Assembly (NCBI RefSeq): GCF_000092505.1
Contig: NC_014136.1
Span: 248,001 to 312,000, forward strand
Reading direction: 5' to 3'
Length of the DNA stretch: 64,000 nucleotides
From: Leuconostoc kimchii IMSNU 11154
GTDB lineage: Bacteria > Bacillota > Bacilli > Lactobacillales > Lactobacillaceae
Made by a program: the position numbers and the translations under genes. Each line of letters starts with the position of its first letter. The first letter of the stretch is position 1. A model generated the notes under the pieces. That model saw nothing but the letters and a program-made list of their open reading frames with translations, searched no databases and was not told where the DNA came from. Shown piece after piece: positions 17,201-27,149 of the stretch.

Positions 17201-19606
17201 TCAAATATCTTTTAGAATTTGGTTATACTGTGTCACCAAATTTTTCTTGACATCAAAATGAGGTAATAATTCAATTTGAGATTTAAAATGATTACGTTGC
17301 ATGGCATTCAATTGTGTAACCAACAGTGTTTTAGGATGACGTTGCATCTGTGTTAATACTAAAGCTAAACGTGAAACAGGTTGCCAAACGATACGTTCTG
17401 GCACAATAACAATAGTTGGTAAGTCTTGATCACGCAACCACATCGTACTAAATATCTTAGGTGTCACCATTATAATATTTTCTTGACCAACATGGCTTTG
17501 TCTTTGAATTTTTTCCAGAGAACCTGTTATTCCTTCAGCAACAAGGCTGTAGGAAGTAACCATCGCATGCTTAATTTTTTGATACCAATGATTAACACGA
17601 TCAAGGTCTGGCAAAATAATTAAAATTTCACCAACATTCTTTTGCGTCAGTGCTTGTAAATGTATCAAAGGCGAACTTTTTTGCAACTGCACAATGCGAA
17701 CCGGATTGCTTTGGTTACGGATAAATTCCCTTTCAACGGTAATGCTTTTAGGCGTATCACCCAAAAAGTCACTCACTTGATTATCAAGATACTCACTAAC
17801 CACAAGTAATTTATGAATATGCGCAATAAAGTGTTGTTGATAAATTTGCTGGGCACGAATATCAAAAGCAACTGTCATTTGAGATTGTTCATTAATATTT
17901 TTCAATTCGTAATGGCTCGTCACCTCAGTTTGTTGTAGCAACCTTCTAATTTTAATTAATTGTCCTGTCACTTGGCGCCACTCTGTAGGAATAGGTGTCC
18001 CACTCAAACTAACAACTTCAGCGAGCTGGTGAAGTAAAGTTAACAAGCGCTCAACTTTTTTTAACGTTGATATATTTGCATTAGTTAAACGATAGACTTG
18101 TTTAATTAATTTGAGTGTCTCTGCGGTACTTTGTCTAATAAATAAGCGTTGTTTGTGAGTCAAACCTGGAATTTCTTGGTGCATCAGCGTTTTGACTGTA
18201 TTTTGAAATTGCGTTAAATTTAATTCAACATGGAAATAGTTTTGTAAATCTGAAATAAACTGGCTTGGTGTTTCCATCACAATAACCGGCCACTGCGTTA
18301 AGTGTCTTGTTGCCAATAATTCGCGATACTGATTAAAATACGAATTAAAATTCATAATCAAAACATCAGCATGATCAGCACTAGCCTTTGCGCGTTTAAA
18401 AAACAAACTATTGGTATCACCTTGAATATCCGACACAATATCAGTGTGATTCACACCAACCTGTATTTCATGGAGTAATCCTGTTTTTGTCTGCGTTAAC
18501 CAGACTAATATACGTGCTTTGAAAAACTGTTTCTGTGTTGTATCTGTGGTATCGTGCAATTTAGACATAAAACGGTCCACGTCAATATATTCAGCCGCAT
18601 CATACAAAATCGCTGTATTTAATTTAATATCCAATAATTTTGCTAGTCTCTGTGACAACATGAGTTGCTGCTTTTGGAGACTTTCGTCATTTGTTAATAA
18701 AAGCGTCGGTTGCGACTTGGTATCCAACAACAATGGCACTAAATAGCCTAACGTCTTCCCAATTCTTGGTGCTGTTAAAACAGTTAAAACACCATCATGA
18801 CGTTTAGCAATAAACGCATTAACACGATTCATTAAATTATTTTGTGCATCATTTGCAGTCAGCCAGTGACCAAATAATTGTCGTTTATTTTCTGAAGTTG
18901 CAGGATAATCAGGTATTTTTTGGTTCTCTGGGCTAGATTGAATTAATGGTTTTGTGAGAGCAATCTTGTCCATAATATCCAAATCGTGCCCCTGATGTTT
19001 AACTTTAACCAACTTCAAAAAATCTTGTGTCTGCCTAAGCAATGGCCATGCACCATATTGTAATTGCTGTAAAACCACACGTGGTAGCTGCTCTGCTCTT
19101 TGCCAAAGTTTTAAGAACAACAACGCGGTAGCATGGGCGTCAGCGTTGGCCCGATGTGCATTGTTTAAGGTAATATCCAAATAAGTCGTCAAATCTAATA
19201 ACCGATACCCTGGGGCTGTTGGTAATAGGATTTGAGCAAGCTGTACCGTATCAATAGCAGCTGAATTCAGTTTTTGAAAGCCTGTTCGCACAAATTCATC
19301 GTTCAAATAAGGATAATCAAAATTAATATTATGTGCAATGATAACAGCATCTTTTAGTAAATTTTGTAAGAGTGGTGCGATTTCTTCAAAGTAGGGTGCA
19401 TTCTTGACCTCTTTTTGGGAAATATGAGTTAATTGTTGGATATTACGGGCAATTAATTGTCCAGGGTTCACAAATGATTCAAAATGATCAACAATTTTAC
19501 GTTGTTTGATGAAGGTCATACCGATCTGAATGATGCGGCCACCCTTAGCGACACTCTGCCCCGTCGTTTCTAGATCAACAACTACAAAGGTTTCGTTGGC
19601 GTTCAT
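17201..19606 (-). CDS. dinG: DinG-type exonuclease with degenerate helicase domain
   Basis: About 801 residues from the ATG at 19606, which has an AAAGG ribosome site 8 nt upstream; the frame itself opens at a GTG at 19615. The N-terminal DEDDh exonuclease is intact: VVDLETTG (motif I), IIAHNINFDYPYL (motif II) and HRANADAHATA (motif III). The C-terminal superfamily 2 helicase part is unusual. The P-loop reads TAPRIGKTLGYL, the DEAH box is replaced by METP in VIVMETPSQF, and the usual Q-x-x-G-R-x-x-R motif VI is not recognisable. It probably acts as a 3'-5' exonuclease. It heads the dinG-ypmB-aspB-asnS cluster, as in Bacillus. Confidence 0.85.
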   Translation of the reverse strand: MNANETFVVVDLETTGQSVAKGGRIIQIGMTFIKQRKIVDHFESFVNPGQLIARNIQQLTHISQKEVKNAPYFEEIAPLLQNLLKDAVIIAHNINFDYPYLNDEFVRTGFQKLNSAAIDTVQLAQILLPTAPGYRLLDLTTYLDITLNNAHRANADAHATALLFLKLWQRAEQLPRVVLQQLQYGAWPLLRQTQDFLKLVKVKHQGHDLDIMDKIALTKPLIQSSPENQKIPDYPATSENKRQLFGHWLTANDAQNNLMNRVNAFIAKRHDGVLTVLTAPRIGKTLGYLVPLLLDTKSQPTLLLTNDESLQKQQLMLSQRLAKLLDIKLNTAILYDAAEYIDVDRFMSKLHDTTDTTQKQFFKARILVWLTQTKTGLLHEIQVGVNHTDIVSDIQGDTNSLFFKRAKASADHADVLIMNFNSYFNQYRELLATRHLTQWPVIVMETPSQFISDLQNYFHVELNLTQFQNTVKTLMHQEIPGLTHKQRLFIRQSTAETLKLIKQVYRLTNANISTLKKVERLLTLLHQLAEVVSLSGTPIPTEWRQVTGQLIKIRRLLQQTEVTSHYELKNINEQSQMTVAFDIRAQQIYQQHFIAHIHKLLVVSEYLDNQVSDFLGDTPKSITVEREFIRNQSNPVRIVQLQKSSPLIHLQALTQKNVGEILIILPDLDRVNHWYQKIKHAMVTSYSLVAEGITGSLEKIQRQSHVGQENIIMVTPKIFSTMWLRDQDLPTIVIVPERIVWQPVSRLALVLTQMQRHPKTLLVTQLNAMQRNHFKSQIELLPHFDVKKNLVTQYNQILKDI

Positions 19607-19759
19607 AAAAAACACCTTTCTATAATTTATTGGCGAATGACGTTGTTAACTTTGTTTTAACTCATGAGCTCGCAACAAACTTAACAACGTCATTCCCTTA
19701 TTATTTTACACTATTTGCTACTATGCGGTACAATAGTATAGGATATTCGGAGAAAAAAT

Positions 19760-20692
19760 ATGATTAGTCAAATGATTGGCGTTGGTATTGCCCATGCTAA
19801 AGTAATTTTAATTGGTGAACATGCTGTTGTCTATGGCCAACCAGCTATCGCTATCCCTCTTACTAACCTAACTGTAACGACAACTATTCGACCTGCCTTT
19901 AGATCACAAACAATTGAAAGCAGCACCTTCCACGGTGCCTTAGACGAACTTGGTGCCAATGTTGAGGGTTTACGCCAATTGATTTTACGTCTGCTTACAA
20001 AGTTCAAACTGCAAGATACACCGTTTACAATGACAATTGATACAAATATTCCACAAGAGCGTGGATTTGGAGCATCAGCTGCTTTTGCAACATCAATTAC
20101 AAAAGCTTTTTTTGATTATATCAAAGCACCTCTAGCAGCTGCTGAATTAAAGTATTTCACCGACATCGAGGAAAGTATTTCTCATGGGTCAGCCTCTGGA
20201 CTTGATGCAGCAACAGTTGGTTCAAACGACCCGATTTGGTTTATTAAACATAAGCAATTGGCCTCATTTCCCATGTCGCTGACCGGAACTTTAGTTGTTG
20301 CTGATACTGGTATTCATGGGCAAACCATGCATGCAGTTAATATAGTTAAAAGTCAGCTCGACACAGATTACGAATTAACATGGCAAAAAATAGTGCATCT
20401 TGGACAAATTACCAATAAAGTTCGCCTTGATTTAACTCAAAACAACCCAGAACATGCAGGTTTATTGTTTACCGCTGCACATCACGAGTTACAATCATTA
20501 GGCATCTCCCATCCGAAGCTAGATAATCTTGTAAATGCAGCAATTCATGCAGGTGCGCTCGGCGCTAAATTAACAGGTGCTGGCATTGGCGGTGCAATGT
20601 TCGCTCTAGCTAAAAACAATGACGATGCAATTGCCATTGCTAATGCCTTAACTAAAGCAGGTGCTCAAAATACCTGGATTCAGCCTTTATAA
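19760..20692 (+). CDS. mvk: mevalonate kinase
   Basis: GHMP-family kinase, 310 residues, that phosphorylates mevalonate to 5-phosphomevalonate with ATP. Motifs are KVILIGEHAVVYGQPAIAIP (motif 1), PQERGFGASAAFATS (ATP-binding GHMP loop), GSASGLDAATV and KLTGAGIGGAMFAL (motif 3). A GGAG ribosome site precedes the ATG at 19760; a second ATG four codons on is also possible. It sits alone here, while the next three pathway genes (mvaD, mvaK2, fni) are about 31 kb away. A TACAAT -10 lies near 19728. A terminator follows directly. Confidence 0.95.
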   Translation: MISQMIGVGIAHAKVILIGEHAVVYGQPAIAIPLTNLTVTTTIRPAFRSQTIESSTFHGALDELGANVEGLRQLILRLLTKFKLQDTPFTMTIDTNIPQERGFGASAAFATSITKAFFDYIKAPLAAAELKYFTDIEESISHGSASGLDAATVGSNDPIWFIKHKQLASFPMSLTGTLVVADTGIHGQTMHAVNIVKSQLDTDYELTWQKIVHLGQITNKVRLDLTQNNPEHAGLLFTAAHHELQSLGISHPKLDNLVNAAIHAGALGAKLTGAGIGGAMFALAKNNDDAIAIANALTKAGAQNTWIQPL

Positions 20693-20701
20693 ACATATCT
20701 T

Positions 20702-20745
20702 AAAAACCCATTAATGACAACTTACTCTGCCATTAATGGGTTTTT
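20702..20745. terminator. bidirectional terminator between mvk and the sortase gene
   Basis: AAAAACCCATTAATG and CATTAATGGGTTTTT form a 15-bp perfect stem with a 14-nt loop, and T runs are present on both strands between convergent genes. Confidence 0.88.
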
Positions 20746-20751
20746 AAATCA

Positions 20752-21732
20752 CTAATTTGTACCACCTTTATCCCCATTAGCACCCTCTTCAACACCCGGG
20801 TTCCACCAATTAACTCGTGCATTAGTATCGCGTGTTTTTAAATTAAACTCACTCACGTACTTATCTGGTGCCAACGCCCAAGTATAAGTTTTGTGCAACT
20901 TAGCATGTGTAATAATTCTATACTCAGTTGATGGAAATAGACAACTAATAATTGTGAGCTGTGCTGTTTTTTGTGGATTTAATACTGAAACTTGTGTTGC
21001 TGGCACAGTTGTTTGCCCAGAAATAATATACTGATATATTCCTTTTTGATTAGCTAGTAAAATCGTTTGTCCATTTAGCCAAGAAGAGCCCTCTAATCGA
21101 CCATGATTCACGTAAGGCGCATCATGGTTAGCTGACTTTTGTAACGCACTAAACCCTGTGTGCCCATCATTAAAATTATGACCAGCTAACCCATAATTTC
21201 CTTGTCCCATGATTGGCTTTTGTTGCCCCTCTGGATCAGCTTCAGAACGATTAGCGTAGTCAGCACCCGCATTTAATCCTAAATCAGAATATGCATCGTT
21301 ATAAATTGGTAATAAAATATTCCGACTTGGAATCGCAACAAATCCTTGCTTTTTAAACCCCTTAGCAGCATTACGCATCACCATTCTAGCAATTGAACGA
21401 CGCGAGGTATTATCTTGTCGACTCTTTTTATCTGTTTTTGATCGCTGATACTTTTGCACGTGATGCAATGCGATATCTTTCACATTGGCAATATTATTTT
21501 GGTACAAATAAAGCCCAAGCACTGCAAATACTGTTACAACGCACGAAACAAGCATTGCATTATAAAAAGAAACGGATTTTTTTTTCCGCCTTAACTTAAT
21601 AATGAACTCACCAATGCTATAAACGATAAATGTAACAACAAACAGGACACCGAAATATAATAATTGCTTACCATTTTGTGAGGGTATCTTGCCTTGATTA
21701 GACAGCGCTAGTGAAAAAATAAATGGCAACAT
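20752..21732 (-). CDS. srtA: class A-like sortase with extended membrane N-terminus
   Basis: Transpeptidase that links LPXTG-type surface proteins to the wall, 326 residues. The catalytic residues are visible: His185 in GLAGHNFND, Cys264 in LTIISC (T-L-x-T-C-like) and Arg272 in EYRIIT. The N-terminus is unusual: a short hydrophobic start, then two further hydrophobic segments (about 24-46 and 58-78), giving two or three membrane passes where SrtA normally has one. A basic linker (95-130) precedes the sortase barrel, and a hydrophilic Gly/Asn-rich tail follows. No substrate gene is in the window. It is probably the housekeeping sortase. Confidence 0.88.
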   Translation of the reverse strand: MLPFIFSLALSNQGKIPSQNGKQLLYFGVLFVVTFIVYSIGEFIIKLRRKKKSVSFYNAMLVSCVVTVFAVLGLYLYQNNIANVKDIALHHVQKYQRSKTDKKSRQDNTSRRSIARMVMRNAAKGFKKQGFVAIPSRNILLPIYNDAYSDLGLNAGADYANRSEADPEGQQKPIMGQGNYGLAGHNFNDGHTGFSALQKSANHDAPYVNHGRLEGSSWLNGQTILLANQKGIYQYIISGQTTVPATQVSVLNPQKTAQLTIISCLFPSTEYRIITHAKLHKTYTWALAPDKYVSEFNLKTRDTNARVNWWNPGVEEGANGDKGGTN

Positions 21733-21804
21733 TCCATATTCCTATTCTTATCTACGAATGTGTTTATTTGTACTTTAAACATATTGTTAGATTAGTCATC
21801 TTAC

Positions 21805-22800
21805 TTACTGTTTATTCAAAATGTCATCAATATGGGCTAATTCCGTTTCAGTGAAAGTCATCTGCTCTGAAAATGATAGGTTGTCTATCAAGTGTTCTAT
21901 CTTACTAGCCCCAATGACAACACTAGCCACACGTCGATCTCTTAATAGCCAAGCCAGTGCCATTTGCGATAACTTTTGACCACGTTCATTGGCAATTTGA
22001 TTTAATTCATTTAATTTTGCTAGTAGTGTATCTTTACCATTTTTAAATAAAAATTCGTTTGTACGATGAATCGGATAATCTTCAGGTATGTTATCTAAAT
22101 AGCGATCAGTTAGTAGACCTTCTGCTAGAGGACCGTAAGCAACCAAGCCAGCATGATGTTTGTCTAACACATCAAGTAGACCTTCTGATTCAGCTGACCT
22201 GTTTAACATATTATATGATACTTGATTACCAATAAAGGGCGTCCCTAACTCATTGAAGATTTCGGCAATGGCTGCAGTCTGAGCTGAAGTATAGTTTGAC
22301 ACGCCAACATACAGGGCCTTGCCTTGCCTAACGATGAGGTCCAAAGCACGAGCTGTTTCTTCTAGACGTGTATTAGGATCCCAGCGATGTGCATAGAAAA
22401 TATCAACATAATCTAGTCCCATGCGTTGTAGACTCAAATCTAATGCTGCTGTTAACGTTTTCTTTCCTGAAAATTCACCTAATGGTCCGGGCCACATATG
22501 ATATCCCGCCTTAGTTGTAATGATTAGTTCATCACGATAAGGTTTTAAATCACTACGATATACTTGACCAAACGTTTCCTCTGCTGTACCGTTACTTGGT
22601 CCATAATTAGAAGCATTATCAAAACTAAAAACACCACTATCAAATGCTTTTAGAATCACTTTTTTAGAATTTTCAAGAGGCATCTGATCGCCTAAGTTAC
22701 GCCACAAGCCAAAAGATACTGCTGGTAAAATCAAACCTGAGTCGCTGACGCGACGGTAAGGTAATTTTTCATAACGCTGTTCATCTGCTTTATAAACCAT
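21805..22800 (-). CDS. aldo-keto reductase (YghZ/Gpr-like)
   Basis: NADPH-dependent oxidoreductase, 331 residues, TIM barrel. The tetrad Asp-Tyr-Lys-His is present in FDNASNYGPS, TTKAGY and FYAHRWD. NYGPSNGTAEETFGQ and WPGPLGEFSGKKTL resemble the L-glyceraldehyde-3-phosphate reductase (YghZ) branch, which detoxifies L-GAP and methylglyoxal. Substrate is inferred from similarity. It has a GAGGACTTTAATT ribosome site, follows the SGNH hydrolase by 2 bp and so is in an operon with it and prs. Confidence 0.9.
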   Translation of the reverse strand: MVYKADEQRYEKLPYRRVSDSGLILPAVSFGLWRNLGDQMPLENSKKVILKAFDSGVFSFDNASNYGPSNGTAEETFGQVYRSDLKPYRDELIITTKAGYHMWPGPLGEFSGKKTLTAALDLSLQRMGLDYVDIFYAHRWDPNTRLEETARALDLIVRQGKALYVGVSNYTSAQTAAIAEIFNELGTPFIGNQVSYNMLNRSAESEGLLDVLDKHHAGLVAYGPLAEGLLTDRYLDNIPEDYPIHRTNEFLFKNGKDTLLAKLNELNQIANERGQKLSQMALAWLLRDRRVASVVIGASKIEHLIDNLSFSEQMTFTETELAHIDDILNKQ

Positions 22801-22802
22801 AA

Positions 22803-23696
22803 TTAAAGTCCTCTCAAAATATGTTCTGCGATCTGTTTGTGTTCACTACTTAATGGATGTACTCTATCTTTAGAAATCGGCCAATCATTTGTTAACATCA
22901 TACTGAAATTATTAAATCGTTTAACTTCATTTTGATAAACCGATTGAAACGCACCGTTAAATGGTAATATCAAAACTATTTTAGCAGAATGAAAGCGTTT
23001 TATCAATTCTAACAGGTAGATACGCAAACCGAATGCAAATGATTCAGCGGTGGCACCATAATTAAAATCATTCGTCCCATAATTTACAATCACCAAGTCT
23101 GTCAAAACTCGTGGCCGTTCAATGTTTTCTGCCACTTGCCATAATGCCTCAATCGCCGTCGGTTCTTGAAATGGCGCATTAGGGGTCAAACCAGTGCCAC
23201 CGTAGGCTATCCGATTTAGTGGCCTGCCAAGGCAATCAGCCACTAATTGTGGATAACTCAACTCTGGGTGGTTACCATCTTCAGCCATACTTTCCCCTGC
23301 TGTAATAGAGTCACCGACAAATGTGACAAAAGATTCTTTGCGTATTACTGGCGTAACCTGCCCATCATCAATTGCCATGGTTGTCAAGACCACTGGATTC
23401 TGCCATAGTGTCAAACTACTAGCTGAACTATCACGTAACATGATCCGAACATATGCTATGTTAGCAGCTATTTGAAAAATAAGTCGTTGTTCACTAACCA
23501 GAATTTCGCGCCAAGGTTCCCCATTAATTTGGATAACAAACGATGTCTGATCATTAATATCACTGAATTGAAATTGTACTTCTTTGACACCAGTGGCTTT
23601 GAATGCAATACTTGCACCAAATTGTGTTGTCACAAACGCGTGATCATCTGCTCCCCATTCAGCTGACAGTAGTTGCCGCATATCAACAGTTTTCAT
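22803..23696 (-). CDS. SGNH/GDSL-family hydrolase with N-terminal beta domain
   Basis: 297-residue protein. An N-terminal beta-sandwich-like domain (1-110) precedes a SGNH hydrolase domain: VTFVGDSITAG (block I with the catalytic Ser), a Gly in AYGGTGL, NYGTNDF (block III with Asn) and DRVHPLSSEHKQIAEHI (block V with Asp and His). There is no signal peptide, so it is cytosolic. It probably deacylates or deacetylates a carbohydrate or lipid ester; the substrate is unknown. The ATG overlaps the prs stop by 4 bp, which implies coupled translation. Confidence 0.88.
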   Translation of the reverse strand: MKTVDMRQLLSAEWGADDHAFVTTQFGASIAFKATGVKEVQFQFSDINDQTSFVIQINGEPWREILVSEQRLIFQIAANIAYVRIMLRDSSASSLTLWQNPVVLTTMAIDDGQVTPVIRKESFVTFVGDSITAGESMAEDGNHPELSYPQLVADCLGRPLNRIAYGGTGLTPNAPFQEPTAIEALWQVAENIERPRVLTDLVIVNYGTNDFNYGATAESFAFGLRIYLLELIKRFHSAKIVLILPFNGAFQSVYQNEVKRFNNFSMMLTNDWPISKDRVHPLSSEHKQIAEHILRGL

Positions 23697-24667
23697 AACA
23701 TCACATTCCTATTATCTGGACTCTTCATAATATCTTCAATACTTTCAAAAGCATTGACACGCCTAATTGTTTCAGCAAATGTCTCTGCTACAGATATTTG
23801 TATTAATTTACTGAACTGTTTTTCTTTTGGCACCTCAATTGTATTAGTGACCAAAACTTGTTTAATTGCTGACTTTTTTAATTTTGCTACGGCATTATCA
23901 GAAAGAACAGCATGCGGCGCAACTGCATAGATCTCTGTGACACCAGCAGCTGACAAGGCTTGACTGGCTAACACCATACTCGTACCCGTGTCGATAATAT
24001 CATCCACTAAAATTGCACGTTTTCCTACAACATTACCTGTAACAGCGTAAGTTCCACTGGACAATATGCCATCCACACGACGATCCACAACTGCCCATTC
24101 AGCATGTAATAATTCAGCAAATTTACGTGCGCGACTAACACTTGAATGATCAGGTGCCACTACGACCAAATCATCGCCGAGTAAGTCATTTTCATAAAAA
24201 TAATGACCTAAGGCCGGCATTGAGATAAGATGATCAACTGGAATGTCAAAAAAGCCTTGCACTTGGTCCGCATGAAGATCCATTGTTATGACCCGTTTAA
24301 CACCTTGTGACTCTAACATATTAGCAATCATACGTGCAGATATCGGTTCACGAGATCGCGCCTTACGATCAGCTCTTGCGTAACCAAAATATGGTATCAC
24401 GATGTTTATTGTATTCGCTGATGCGCGACGGGCTGCATCAATGAATATCATGAGCTTCATAAAATTATCATTAACTGGATCCGAAATACCTTGAATCACA
24501 TACAGATCACGTCCACGCACCGTTTGTTCAATTCGTTCGTATATTTCATTATCAGCAAATTGGCGAGTATCCACTGCAGATAAATCTGTTTCTAACAATG
24601 TCGCAATTTCGATGCCCAACTGTGGATTACTGCCAAGGCTAAATATTTGATATTCCGGGGTCGTCAT
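23693..24667 (-). CDS. prs: ribose-phosphate pyrophosphokinase
   Basis: Makes PRPP from ribose 5-phosphate and ATP, 324 residues. Landmarks are FSLGSNPQLGIEIATLLE, VRGRDLYVIQGISDPVND, the flexible-loop region GYARADRKARSREPISA, metal-binding DLHADQVQGFFDIPVDHL, and the PRPP motif ILVDDIIDTGTSM. It starts with a GGAGTG ribosome site and heads a three-gene run with the SGNH hydrolase and aldo-keto reductase. PRPP is used by Hpt and the purine genes at the right end of this window. Lactic acid bacteria often carry two prs paralogues; this one may be the second (prs2). Confidence 0.93.
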   Translation of the reverse strand: MTTPEYQIFSLGSNPQLGIEIATLLETDLSAVDTRQFADNEIYERIEQTVRGRDLYVIQGISDPVNDNFMKLMIFIDAARRASANTINIVIPYFGYARADRKARSREPISARMIANMLESQGVKRVITMDLHADQVQGFFDIPVDHLISMPALGHYFYENDLLGDDLVVVAPDHSSVSRARKFAELLHAEWAVVDRRVDGILSSGTYAVTGNVVGKRAILVDDIIDTGTSMVLASQALSAAGVTEIYAVAPHAVLSDNAVAKLKKSAIKQVLVTNTIEVPKEKQFSKLIQISVAETFAETIRRVNAFESIEDIMKSPDNRNVML

Positions 24668-24714
24668 GAGTTACACTCCATTTTATTTTCTCACTTTATT
24701 ATAACAGGCAATGT

Positions 24715-27102
24715 TTAACTTGGCATAAAATCGTAAGGCGTGATGCCATTTAAACCAATCAATGGTGAAATATCATTTGATTGAATCATTTCAACTGTTA
24801 AATGATTCCTAGCTGCTTTGGGTTCGACATTCGGGCTATTAACACTTACTTGAGATGACACAACCACTTGATTTTGTAATCGTGCCTTTAATCTTGTTGA
24901 ACGCATCGGCACAGGCGTTTGCGCGGCATGAAGAAACGCTTCATATTCGCCAACTAAAATCAAAGCCTCTTTAGCCCGAGTGATACCAGTGTATAATAAA
25001 TTACGATTAAGCATCAGTCCAAATCTAGTAGTTAAGGCCATAACAACGACTTTAAATTCATTACCTTGGGCTTTATGAACGGTCGTGGCATACGCCAAAG
25101 TTAATTGATTAAGATCCTTTTTTGGGTAACTCATCTCTTTCCCATCAAAATCTACAATTAGACGATCTTCATGATCATTGTTGCTTTTATCATTTTTATA
25201 TTGGACAGCAATAATTTTACCCATATCACCATTATAAATATCACGCTCACTATCATTTTCTAATTGTAATATTTTATCACCCTTGCGAAAAATCGTTGTC
25301 CCAAATTGGAGTGATTTTTGGGCTGGCTTAGCTGGGTTGAAAAGTTCTTGAGCCATGGTATTAAGTGCATTAACACCTGATGTTGTCTTGTAAATAGGTG
25401 TCAATATTTGTAGATCATCCTGCGTATAACCCTTTTTAACGGCTGCTTGAACGACTTGTTTAATCGCTTGATCAGTTTGGTCATGTGACACCATAAAAGT
25501 TGATCGATCTTGCTGGTTTTCCATGAAATCTGTTGGTAATTCACCACGCTTAATATGTTGGGCTAGTGTTGTAATACTGCTGCCCCTGCCCTGACGATAA
25601 ATGGTATCAAGCTCAATATGCGCTATTTTACCACTATCCACAAGATCAGCTAAGACGTTCCCTGGACCAACTGAAGGTAGTTGGTCTGAGTCACCAACTA
25701 TCATGAGTTTCATGCCATTTGGTATAGCCGCTAGTAATTTCGCTGTTAATTCAATATCAAGCATTGAAGCTTCATCAACGACCAGTAAGCCGCCTGTAAT
25801 AGGATTATCGGCATTAAATTCTGGTTCATCTAAATCTGATATTCCGAGCAACCGGTGAATCGTGGTCGCGTCGTAACCTGTGACTTCCGTCATACGCTTG
25901 GCGGCGCGCCCTGTTGGTGATGCCATTTTTACAGCATAGGACTTTAAAAAGTCTGTTGTATTATCAGCATATTTTGCTTGCGCTTGCAACAATTTATGCC
26001 AAGTCGCAACAACAGCGCGTACAATTGTTGTCTTACCAGTGCCTGGACCACCAGTCAATAGGAAAACTTGCGCATTTAATCCAGCTTTAACTGCAGCAAT
26101 CTGCGTCTTATCTAATACGAGTTGCCCAGGTGTTATAAATGCATCATCAATAGCCTGCTCTGACAATTTAAATGGTAAACTAGCATCTAACAAGCGATTC
26201 AAATCATTAGCAGTTTGAATTTCCGAAAGATATAGCGTAGCAGCATAAAGGCATTGATCTTCTTCTACCAAGATTTTATCTGCCAACAAGTGATCAATAG
26301 CTTGTGACACAATCACTTCAGCATTGAAATCTCGAATTAACTTGACACTTGATTGTATCAGTTTTTCACGTGTAAGATAAGTATGACCATACTGATAGCT
26401 CATTGTTGTTATTGTAGCGTAAACTGCAGCCTGCACACGCCGTTCATTTGTACGATTAATACCAATTTTTTGACCAATCATATCTGCCATTCTAAATGAC
26501 ATGCCATCAAACTCAAACACAAGGCGATAAGGATCTTGATTCAAAATTGTTTCTGCTTCACTACCATACTGATCGTATAAACGACCTGCCATATCTGCAC
26601 CCATGCCGAACTGGCTACCAACTTGAAATAATCGCTCTAGTCCTAAATTCAATTGTAGACTTCGCATTAATTTCTTGGCCGTGGGCTCTTTAACAATACC
26701 ATCCAACACGTGTACATCGTCTAAAATAAGGTTAACAGCATTCAAGCCCAGATGCTCAACAATTTTAGTTGCTGTTTTCTTACCAATACCAGAAAATTGG
26801 CCACTCGTAAAATACTTAATTAGACCATTTTCATCAGGCGGTAACTCATTTTCATAACGCGTGACTTTAAACTGTTGCCCATACTTTGGATGCCGAACAA
26901 CCGAACCATAAAAAGCATAAACACTGCCTTCTTGTACATCAGCAAACGTACCTGTTGCAATAATTTCCGTTTCATCCCAATTTTCGAGCGTTGAATCGTC
27001 AATTTGAACCGATAATATTTTAAAATAAGAATCTGACGATGCAAAAATAACATTTTGTAACGTACCAGTGATTTTTTCTAATTGTTGTTCTTGATATGTC
27101 AT
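24715..27102 (-). CDS. recD2: RecD2-type SF1 DNA helicase
   Basis: ATP-dependent 5'-3' helicase of the RecD-like group found in bacteria without RecBC, 795 residues. The N-terminal OB-like and helix-hairpin-helix region includes FSGIGKKTATKIVEHLG. The motor has FLLTGGPGTGKTTIVRA (Walker A), LLVVDEASMLD (Walker B), IVGDSDQLPSVGPGNVL (motif III), TIYRQG (motif IV) and YATTVHKAQGNEF / LLYTGITRAKEAL (motifs V-VI). Bacillus RecD2 acts in replication-fork maintenance and repair. The ribosome site is weak. It lies between the histidine phosphatase gene and prs. Confidence 0.93.
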   Translation of the reverse strand: MTYQEQQLEKITGTLQNVIFASSDSYFKILSVQIDDSTLENWDETEIIATGTFADVQEGSVYAFYGSVVRHPKYGQQFKVTRYENELPPDENGLIKYFTSGQFSGIGKKTATKIVEHLGLNAVNLILDDVHVLDGIVKEPTAKKLMRSLQLNLGLERLFQVGSQFGMGADMAGRLYDQYGSEAETILNQDPYRLVFEFDGMSFRMADMIGQKIGINRTNERRVQAAVYATITTMSYQYGHTYLTREKLIQSSVKLIRDFNAEVIVSQAIDHLLADKILVEEDQCLYAATLYLSEIQTANDLNRLLDASLPFKLSEQAIDDAFITPGQLVLDKTQIAAVKAGLNAQVFLLTGGPGTGKTTIVRAVVATWHKLLQAQAKYADNTTDFLKSYAVKMASPTGRAAKRMTEVTGYDATTIHRLLGISDLDEPEFNADNPITGGLLVVDEASMLDIELTAKLLAAIPNGMKLMIVGDSDQLPSVGPGNVLADLVDSGKIAHIELDTIYRQGRGSSITTLAQHIKRGELPTDFMENQQDRSTFMVSHDQTDQAIKQVVQAAVKKGYTQDDLQILTPIYKTTSGVNALNTMAQELFNPAKPAQKSLQFGTTIFRKGDKILQLENDSERDIYNGDMGKIIAVQYKNDKSNNDHEDRLIVDFDGKEMSYPKKDLNQLTLAYATTVHKAQGNEFKVVVMALTTRFGLMLNRNLLYTGITRAKEALILVGEYEAFLHAAQTPVPMRSTRLKARLQNQVVVSSQVSVNSPNVEPKAARNHLTVEMIQSNDISPLIGLNGITPYDFMPS

Positions 27103-27149
27103 GTATGATTGTTTTCAAATATTTGATGACAAAGCAGCAGCCTAATAGT

